Assembly (NCBI RefSeq): GCF_030062585.1
Contig: NZ_CP071935.1
Span: forward strand, 186,001-250,000
From: Helicobacter pylori
GTDB taxonomy: Bacteria; Campylobacterota; Campylobacteria; Campylobacterales; Helicobacteraceae
Length of the DNA stretch: 64,000 nucleotides
Reading direction: 5' to 3'
This document shows positions 58,270-64,000 of the stretch, in pieces (position 1 is the stretch's first letter; each line of letters begins with the position of its first letter). The notes below the pieces were generated by a model. The model was not told where the DNA came from. It saw nothing but the letters and a program-made list of their open reading frames with translations, and did no database searches. Position numbers and translations under genes: made by a program.

Positions 58270-58420
58270 AGCTTGCATAAGCAAGTGATAGCCTCTTTAA
58301 AAGCAGTCTTTTGGGGTTAGGGGGTTTTTAGTTGGGGGTTGTAGGGGGAGAGTTATTTCAAAATACCCCCCTATCCTCTTAAGGAAATGGGTTTTACTTA
58401 AGAAATGGGTTTTACCATAA
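58270..58420 (-). repeat. Dispersed intergenic repeat, copy 4 (inverted)
   Basis: Minus-strand copy almost identical in its core to 4005-4138: TTAAGAGGATAGG, GGGGTATTTTGAAATAACT, CCCCCTACAACCCCCAACTA, AACCCCC, and a tail with GCTATCACTTGC. Within it, GAAATGGGTTTTAC occurs twice as a direct repeat (58384-58397 and 58402-58415). It sits in the 350-base gap between the HP0085-like gene and rplM, which contains no gene. Confidence 0.7.
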
Positions 58421-58510
58421 AATCAAAAGCAATCAAACAAATTTTTTAAAAAACCCTATCTTCAAACTTTAAACTTTCCTTAAATTCAGCAGTATTTAAG
58501 TTTATTTCCT

Positions 58511-58516
58511 TATAAT
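58511..58516 (+). promoter_or_regulatory. -10 box for rplM-rpsI
   Basis: TATAAT in CCTTATAATGGG, 30 bases before the rplM ATG, with AAAGGA as ribosome site. Confidence 0.7.
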
Positions 58517-58545
58517 GGGTGCTTTAATTTTATCAAAGGATTCTC

Positions 58546-58971
58546 ATGACAAAGACTGCTAAAGTCAATGACATCGTTCGTGATTGGGTCGTTTTAGACG
58601 CTAAAGACAAAGTTTTTGGCCGCTTGATCACTGAAATCGCTGTGCTTTTAAGAGGGAAACACCGCCCTTTTTACACCCCTAATGTGGATTGTGGGGATTT
58701 TGTGGTGGTTATCAACGCCAATAAGGTTAAATTTTCAGGCATGAAATTAGAAGATAAAGAGTATTTTACCCATTCAGGTTATTTTGGCAGTACCAAGAGC
58801 AAGACTCTCCAAGAGATGCTAGAAAAAACCCCTGAAAAGCTCTACCACTTAGCCGTTAGGGGCATGCTCCCTAAAACGAAATTAGGGAAAGCGATGATTA
58901 AAAAACTCAAAGTTTATCGTGATGATAAGCACCCTCACACCGCACAAACTAGCAAAAAGGACGCTAAATGA
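58546..58971 (+). CDS. rplM: Ribosomal protein uL13
   Basis: 141 residues. [40 protein letters not shown], and [22 protein letters not shown] are uL13 motifs. 50S subunit protein. The last codons overlap the rpsI ATG (AAATGAG), so translation is coupled. Matches HP0084. Confidence 0.97.
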
Positions 58972-59357
58972 GAAAAATCTATGCTACCGGTAAAAGAAAA
59001 ACCGCTATCGCTAAAGTGTGGCTCACTCCGGGTAAAGGCGAATTGAGTATCAATGAGCAAAGCCTGAATCAATGGTTAGGTGGGCATGAGGCCATTAAAA
59101 TGAAAGTCATGCAACCTTTACTTTTAACCAAACAAGAGCAATCTGTGGATATTAAAGCGGTGGTTTTTGGTGGGGGCTACTCAGCGCAAGCGGAAGCCTT
59201 AAGGCATGGCATTTCTAAAGCTTTGAACGCTTATGATATTGCTTTTAGAGCCATTTTAAAACCTAAGGGCTTGCTCACCAGAGATTCAAGGGTGGTTGAA
59301 CGCAAAAAATATGGTAAAAGAAAGGCCAGAAGAAGCCCACAATTCTCTAAAAGGTAA
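58968..59357 (+). CDS. rpsI: Ribosomal protein uS9
   Basis: 129 residues. [20 protein letters not shown] at the start, [19 protein letters not shown] in the middle and the basic end [25 protein letters not shown], which reaches the decoding centre. 30S subunit protein; overlaps rplM by four bases. Matches HP0083. Confidence 0.97.
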
Positions 59358-59392
59358 TTTTTATTTCTTTTTCTCTTCTTTGGGGGAGTTTT

Positions 59393-59418
59393 GGAGGGCT
59401 TTGGCTCTCCTTTATTTT
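59393..59418 (+). terminator. Terminator of rplM-rpsI
   Basis: GGAGGGC-tttg-GCTCTCC, a seven-base stem with one G-U pair, followed by TTTATTTT. Confidence 0.75.
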
Positions 59419-59474
59419 CTGCTTTTTTATTCTCTTTTTTGTTCTCTCTTTTTTATTAAAATTTCAAAATAATG

Positions 59475-59480
59475 TATAAT
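59475..59480 (+). promoter_or_regulatory. -10 box for tlpC
   Basis: TGTATAAT at 59473-59480. The first ATG of the longer ORF (59472) lies inside it and so is not the start. Confidence 0.65.
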
Positions 59481-59519
59481 AATCATTCTCTATCAATTCG
59501 TTTTAAAAGGGCAAAGAGA

Positions 59520-61541
59520 ATGAAATCTACAAGAATTGGTTCTAAAATCGTCATGATGGTGTGTGCGGTTGTTATTGTCATTAGCGCTGTTATGGGCGTT
59601 ATTATCAGCTACAAGGTTGAAAGCGTGTTGCAAAGCCAAGCCACAGAATTGTTGCAAAAAAAGGCTCAGTTAGTCAGTTTTAAAATTCAAGGCATCATTA
59701 AGCGCATTTTTATTGGCGCTAACACCCTTGAAAAATTTTTAAGCGATGAAAATAGCGCTATCAACGACACCCTAAAAAGACGCATGCTCTCTGAGTTTTT
59801 GCTGGCAAACCCTCATGTGTTATTGATTAGCGCGATTTATACGAATAATAACGAACGAATTATCACTGCCATGAGCATGGATTCAAAAATCGCCTACCCT
59901 AATACCGCGCTCAATGAAAACATGATTAATCAAATCCATTCGCTCAAAAGTATAACCCGTTCAGATCCCTATTATAAAGAGGTTAATGGCGATAAAATCT
60001 ATGGCATGGATATTACCCTCCCCCTAACGGGTAAAAATCAAAATGTGATAGGCGCGCTGAATTTCTTTTTAAACATTGACGCTTTTTATACCGATGTGGT
60101 AGGCAAGAAAAAGAGCAACACCTTTTTAATGGGGAAAGATGGCAGGCTTTTAATCAACCCTAATCGTGAGATCCAAGATAAGATTTTAAGCGCTATCAAT
60201 CCAGATAGAAGAGTCGCTAAGGCTGTGGAGTATTATGACAAAAACGAAGCGGGCACTTTGAGCTACCATTCATTGAGCGGGAATACAGAAACCTTTTTAG
60301 CCATACAGCCCTTTGATTTTTTTGAAGAAAAAGGGAATAACGGCAATCATTGGCGTTGGGCAATTGGGAAATATGTCAATAAATCTTTAGTCTTTAAAGA
60401 AGCGACAAACACCAAATTCATTATTATCACCACTTTGATTTTAGGCGTGCTGGTGTTAGCCTTTTTAGTCTTTATCATCGTTTCTAATCTCATAACCAAA
60501 CGCATCAGTAGGGTCAATAACACCCTAAATGATTTTTTCAACTTGCTCAATAACCCCAAAAATAACCATGCCATAAGCCTAACGCCCCCAAGCGCTTATG
60601 ATGAAATCGGGCAAATGCAAGCTTCTATCAATGAAAATATCCTTAAAACCCAAGAAAACATTCAAGCCGATAATAAAGCCATTCAAAACAGCATTGAAGT
60701 GGCTAATTTTGTGGAAAGTGGGGATTTCACGCAAGAAATCGCATGCGTGCCTAAAAATAAAGATTTGCAAGCTTTAAGAAACACGATTAATAGCATTATC
60801 CAGTATTTCCGCAACCAAATTGGCGCCAATATTGAATCCCTAAATAACGCCCTAGAGCATTATAAAAACCTGGATTTCACCCACCACATCCAAGATCCTA
60901 AAGCCAACATGGAAAAAGCGCTCAACACTTTAGGGCAAGAAATTTCTAGCATGCTTAAAGCTTCTTTAGGGTTTGCGAACGCGCTCAATCATGAATCCAA
61001 AGATTTAAAAACTTGCGTGGATAATTTGACCAAAACCGCCCACAAACAAGAAAGGAGCCTGAAAAACACTACCCAATCCTTAGAAGAAATCACTAATATT
61101 ATCACAACCATTGATTCTAAAAGCCAAGAGATGATCTCTCAAGGCGAAGACATTAAAAGCGTGGTGGATATGATTAGAGATATCGCTGATCAAACGAATT
61201 TATTAGCCCTAAACGCCGCTATTGAAGCCGCAAGAGCTGGCGAGCATGGCAGAGGCTTTGCGGTGGTGGCTGATGAAGTGAGGAAACTCGCTGAAAGGAC
61301 GCAAAAATCCCTCAGCGAAATTGAAGCCAATATTAATATTTTAGTTCAAAGCATTGCCGATAACGCTGAGTCTATCAAAATGCAAAACAAGGGCGTAGAA
61401 AACATCCACAATTCCATTAACGCTTTGCAACAAGATGTGCAGGATAATTTGACTATCGCTAATTATTCTTTACAAGTCAGCACTAAAATTGATGGGATCT
61501 CCCAAGATATTTTAGAAGATGTGAGCAAGAAGAAATTTTAA
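59520..61541 (+). CDS. tlpC: Chemoreceptor TlpC
   Basis: 673 residues from the ATG after AAGGGCAAAGAGA. Membrane helix ([20 protein letters not shown]), a double Cache sensor ([19 protein letters not shown]), a second helix ([22 protein letters not shown]), HAMP, and a signalling hairpin nearly identical to TlpA's ([20 protein letters not shown]). Reported to bind lactate. Single gene with its own promoter and terminator. Matches HP0082. Confidence 0.95.
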   Translation: MKSTRIGSKIVMMVCAVVIVISAVMGVIISYKVESVLQSQATELLQKKAQLVSFKIQGIIKRIFIGANTLEKFLSDENSAINDTLKRRMLSEFLLANPHVLLISAIYTNNNERIITAMSMDSKIAYPNTALNENMINQIHSLKSITRSDPYYKEVNGDKIYGMDITLPLTGKNQNVIGALNFFLNIDAFYTDVVGKKKSNTFLMGKDGRLLINPNREIQDKILSAINPDRRVAKAVEYYDKNEAGTLSYHSLSGNTETFLAIQPFDFFEEKGNNGNHWRWAIGKYVNKSLVFKEATNTKFIIITTLILGVLVLAFLVFIIVSNLITKRISRVNNTLNDFFNLLNNPKNNHAISLTPPSAYDEIGQMQASINENILKTQENIQADNKAIQNSIEVANFVESGDFTQEIACVPKNKDLQALRNTINSIIQYFRNQIGANIESLNNALEHYKNLDFTHHIQDPKANMEKALNTLGQEISSMLKASLGFANALNHESKDLKTCVDNLTKTAHKQERSLKNTTQSLEEITNIITTIDSKSQEMISQGEDIKSVVDMIRDIADQTNLLALNAAIEAARAGEHGRGFAVVADEVRKLAERTQKSLSEIEANINILVQSIADNAESIKMQNKGVENIHNSINALQQDVQDNLTIANYSLQVSTKIDGISQDILEDVSKKKF

Positions 61542-61568
61542 TTTTGAGCGTCTAAAATGTGAAACCGC

Positions 61569-61597
61569 CCCCTTTTTCTAAAGCAAGGGGTTTTTTT
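61569..61597 (+). terminator. Terminator of tlpC
   Basis: CCCCTT and AAGGGG arms, followed by seven T. Lies 27 bases after the tlpC stop. Confidence 0.85.
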
Positions 61598-61599
61598 AA

Positions 61600-61765
61600 C
61601 TAAAGCACTCCTAACGAACGCTAGTGCGAAAGACTCTTTAAGGTCTGCATGGGCATTTCTTACCCTAAAAAGACTAGAGGTATTTTGTTAGCTTGAATAT
61701 AGCCTAAGCGCTTACATCTTGCACCCTAAAGGACGGAGTTTTTTGCGCTAGTTTGATAATAAAAA
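61600..61765. other. Structured non-coding block of unknown origin
   Basis: No ORF, but several short palindromes occur in a row: GCACT/AGTGC (about 61605-61627), AGAC/GTCT around 61630, GGG/CCC around TTTCTTA (61650s), the perfect palindrome TAAGCGCTTA, then CTAAAGGACGGAGTTTTTTGCGC. This looks like a structured RNA or the subterminal palindromes of an IS200/IS605-type end. I could not identify it. Confidence 0.3.
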
Positions 61766-61779
61766 GCTTTGGTTGGATT

Positions 61780-61865
61780 TTAAAAAGCGTTCTTAAGGGG
61801 AGTTAGTTGGGGGTTAAAGGGGGGTATTCAATTGCCAAAGTATCCCCCTATCCCCCTTAAAAGAA
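61780..61865 (-). repeat. Dispersed intergenic repeat, copy 5 (inverted)
   Basis: Minus-strand copy: TTTTAAGGGGGATAGGGGG, then a spacer (ATACTTTGGCAATTGAATA), CCCCCCTTTAACCCCCAACTA, then CTCCCCTTAAGAACGC. The CAACTA block and flanking G/C runs match the other copies; the hairpin loop is diverged. Confidence 0.6.
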
Positions 61866-61920
61866 TTATAAATAAAAATATTAAGTTTTGGCTATCACTC
61901 TTTGATGTTGGGGTTTAATC

Positions 61921-62290
61921 TCAATTCCCCATATCGCCACCCATATCCCCCATGTCTCCCATATCGCCACCCATGTCGTCGTTCATGTCCCCCATATCGC
62001 CCATGTCATCGTTGCTATTACCCATGTCATCGTTCATATCGTTGGCGTTGTTCATGTCATCGCCCATGTCGTTGCCGTTGCTCATGTCGTCATTAGCGTT
62101 ACCCGCATCATCGTTGCCGTTGTTCATGTTGCTCATATCATCAGTGTTACCGGTATCCGTATTGCCGGTGTCTGTGTTGCCGGTATCCGCGTTATTCATA
62201 TCGCCGGTATTGTTGCCGCTAGCATCTTTATCATCAGTGGGGGTGTCGTTTGCGTTGCCGGTGTCAGTGGTGTTAGTGTCCATGTGATCA
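61921..62290. repeat. Short tandem repeats encoding the acidic tail
   Basis: Multiples of CAT-GTC-GTC, CAT-ATC-GCC and similar triplets and hexamers, read leftward as Asp/Met/Gly/Asn. The units are multiples of three, so length changes keep the frame. Confidence 0.7.
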
Positions 62291-63669
62291 TCGTTGTGAT
62301 CATCGTTGGTGGCGTTGTTAGGGTTTATGAGTGCGTTACCCCCTTGATCTTTGCTGTCATTTGCATGGGTGTTGTCCATGTTGTTAATAGGCGTTTGTTG
62401 CGCAGGTTGTTGCATAGGGTTACTCATCGCATCATTCAAATCGTCTCTGTCATCGCCATCAATTTTCAAACTCCCGTCCAAATAATTCCCCACCACATCG
62501 CTGCTATGGCTTAATTGTTGCACGCTGTCTAGGGCTTTATCCACTTGGGCTTGTTGCTCGCTTGAAAGCCCTTTTTGATCTTTTAAGTCGTTGTCTAGTT
62601 GGTTCAAGTTATTGTCTAATTTGTCTCTCACTTCCATAGCTTTATTGACCACTGAATCAATCTTACTAGGGATCGCCCCATCTTGCTTCATTTCTTTGAT
62701 TTGCCCCACTAAATGGTTAAGCTCTTTGGCTTGAGAAGTTATCGCATCCACGCTTTTAGTGGGCATGGCTTTAGTGTGGAAAAGCGAATTGTCTTTGAGC
62801 ATGCGGCTGTTGTCTAAATTGACTAAAGCGCTATTCAAGCGGTTGGTTTGAATGCCTTTGCTGAATTTGGGATCACGATAAAAGCTCATAAGATTTGCCT
62901 GCTGTAAGGATTTATCGTCTTTATCGTCTCTGTCATCATCAGTAGGCGTATCAAGTTGGTTAATGGAAGCGTCATGGTCTAAAATCTCTTCTTGATCGAG
63001 CGCATACATGTAATTTTCTAACATCAAGTAGTCTTGAACTTGCATCATGAAAAACATGTTAGGGTAGAAACCATACATGCCATCATAAAAGTCATAAAAA
63101 TCATACATGCCCATGCCATACATGCCATACATACCATAATAAGGGCTATAGTAAGAGTTGTAATAGTTGTTACTCCTGTAATAAGGGCTTTGAGCCTTTT
63201 CATTCTCTTGTTGTTTTTTAAGATACGCCCCTACCACACTCAAATCAGCGAGCATCTTTTGAGCCGTTTTTTGATCTTTTAAAGAAATGCCTAAGGGGAT
63301 ATAAATACCGGTGCGGTAGCTATAAAAAGAATCCCTAGCGATGATTTTAAGGCAATATTTCAAATTTTTTTGCAATTTTAGGGCTTGCCTTAAACGCGCA
63401 TGCGCTCTAAAATTCCCCAAGATGCCGGAGTTAAAACGCATTTTTTCCACTAGCGCGCTGAATTTTTTCGCATCGCCATTAGCCGCATTGATATAGTTTA
63501 AAGCAGTAGCTCCCCACTCTTTGGTGCTGCTTTTATAACCCCCAAAATTCACTATTTTTGGCGTTAATTCCCCTTTTAATTGCGAATCTTTTAAGTCAAA
63601 CAACGCCCTATTCACGCTGATAGCGTTTAAACTGAGTGTCATTATAAAAAGTATTTTTATAGCTTTCAT
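61921..63669 (-). CDS. Large secreted protein with D/N/G/M-rich repeats (HP0080-like)
   Basis: 582 residues. Signal peptide MKAIKILFIMTLSLNAISVN; an N-terminal domain with Cys; then a Met/Gly/Tyr/Phe-rich stretch (YYGMYGMYGMGMYDFYDFYD, YPNMFFMMQVQ); then helical segments; then a long C-terminal tail of Asp, Asn, Gly, Thr and Met repeats (GNTDTGNTDDMSNMNNGNDD, ending DMGGDMGDMGDMGGDMGN). The acidic tail could bind cations. A -10 box and AAGG are upstream. Unknown function. Confidence 0.8.
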   Translation of the reverse strand: MKAIKILFIMTLSLNAISVNRALFDLKDSQLKGELTPKIVNFGGYKSSTKEWGATALNYINAANGDAKKFSALVEKMRFNSGILGNFRAHARLRQALKLQKNLKYCLKIIARDSFYSYRTGIYIPLGISLKDQKTAQKMLADLSVVGAYLKKQQENEKAQSPYYRSNNYYNSYYSPYYGMYGMYGMGMYDFYDFYDGMYGFYPNMFFMMQVQDYLMLENYMYALDQEEILDHDASINQLDTPTDDDRDDKDDKSLQQANLMSFYRDPKFSKGIQTNRLNSALVNLDNSRMLKDNSLFHTKAMPTKSVDAITSQAKELNHLVGQIKEMKQDGAIPSKIDSVVNKAMEVRDKLDNNLNQLDNDLKDQKGLSSEQQAQVDKALDSVQQLSHSSDVVGNYLDGSLKIDGDDRDDLNDAMSNPMQQPAQQTPINNMDNTHANDSKDQGGNALINPNNATNDDHNDDHMDTNTTDTGNANDTPTDDKDASGNNTGDMNNADTGNTDTGNTDTGNTDDMSNMNNGNDDAGNANDDMSNGNDMGDDMNNANDMNDDMGNSNDDMGDMGDMNDDMGGDMGDMGDMGGDMGN

Positions 63670-63699
63670 TGATAACCTTAAAAAATATCTCTTGCGAGC

Positions 63700-63705
63700 A
63701 TTATA
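63700..63705 (-). promoter_or_regulatory. -10 box for the HP0080-like gene
   Basis: Minus-strand TATAAT in GTCTATAATGCTC, about 31 bases before the start codon. Confidence 0.6.
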
Positions 63706-63920
63706 GACTATTTTTAGAAATCAAAATGGCTTTTGAAAACAAGCCAAAGTAAAAAATCAAATCCCAAAACAAAAGGTTCTGTTTTAAACGCTTCTTTAGT
63801 TTTTAAAAAACTTTCTTAAACAAAAACCTAACCCCCCCAACACAACAAAACAAACATCGCAAAAAAAAGAAAAAAGAAACCAACAGAGAGAAAACCCTCT
63901 ATTGGAAAGAAGAAAAAGGC

Positions 63921-64000
63921 TTAGAAGTTGATCATGTAGTTGAAATAGATAGAGAAGTTCCTTTTATAGAACACATCTACCGATCCATCTACGCCTCTTT
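63921..64000 (-). CDS. C-terminal end of an outer membrane protein gene (partial)
   Basis: The minus strand from the window edge reads RGVDGSVDVFYKRNFSIYFNYMINF and a stop: alternating residues and a final Phe, as in the last strand of Hop/Hor porin-like barrels. Only 25 residues are in the window; the rest continues past the right edge. By position HP0079. The gap 63670-63920 holds only the HP0080-like promoter and no gene. Confidence 0.7.
   Translation of the reverse strand, partial: RGVDGSVDVFYKRNFSIYFNYMINF

Noticed and set aside
58212-58280. 22-residue ORF before copy 4 of the repeat
   Set aside because: No ribosome site, no conserved feature, and AT-rich chance ORFs are common in gaps.
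59472-59519. Longer TlpC reading from ATG at 59472
   Set aside because: The ATG is part of the TGTATAAT promoter box; the downstream ATG has AAGGGCAAAGAGA and starts at the membrane helix.

Overview
The window is a contiguous piece of a Helicobacter pylori chromosome. Three things support this: genes of unmistakable H. pylori type (flaB, tlpA/tlpB/tlpC, hrcA-grpE-dnaK, an alpha-1,2-fucosyltransferase with a C tract, class II DAHP synthase, a Hor-type outer membrane protein), AT-rich sequence with TATAAT-type -10 boxes and no clear -35, and a gene order that matches, in reverse, the HP0139 to HP0079 segment of strain 26695 as I remember it. All HP numbers are recalled by gene content and order, not from a search.

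Layout. 1-8.3 kb: lactate oxidation (lutABC), peroxiredoxin bcp, a 44-residue lipoprotein, class II DAHP synthase, and the serine transporter/deaminase pair sdaC-sdaA. 8.3-12 kb: accessory stretch with a tiny ORF, two secreted proteins of unknown role and outer membrane protein HorB. 12-15.4 kb: leftward operon of a small lipoprotein, thrS, infC, rpmI, rplT. 15.5-23.8 kb: ppsA, two tandem paralogues with a variable coiled coil, a radical SAM gene and topA. 24-28.5 kb: flaB behind a sigma-54 promoter, a Maf-like flagellin glycosylation gene, and two unknowns. 28.6-32 kb: hrcA-grpE-dnaK with a CIRCE-like operator. 32-35.5 kb: an orphan McrB-N-like gene, then the transsulfuration/AI-2 operon (O-acetylserine-dependent cystathionine beta-synthase, cystathionine gamma-lyase, luxS). 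35.6-44 kb: periplasmic nucleotidase, tlpB with its G13 leader plus a glycosyltransferase, an outer membrane protein, queH-like, tlpA. 44.3-51.2 kb: thrC, a lipoprotein, a 2-hydroxyacid dehydrogenase, an unknown, futC (phase ON), a DpnII-like GATC restriction-modification pair, tRNA-Ser(GCU). 51.4-61.5 kb: fabD, mtnN, rpoD, an NlpC/P60 lipoprotein, mqo, a small membrane protein, rplM-rpsI, tlpC. 61.5-64 kb: a structured intergenic block, a large secreted D/N/G/M-rich protein, and the 3' end of an outer membrane protein gene.

How the genes work together. The lactate genes, mqo, ppsA and sdaA fit an organism living on lactate, amino acids and TCA acids. Three chemoreceptors, a flagellin and a flagellin-glycosylation gene serve motility. 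Homopolymer tracts (G13 before tlpB, C12 in futC, C10/T9 beside the 2-hydroxyacid dehydrogenase) mark variable control of chemotaxis and LPS decoration. The least explained items are a dispersed G/C-run intergenic repeat (five clear copies), the tandem coiled-coil paralogues, the McrB-N-like orphan and several small or RNA-like elements in the gaps.
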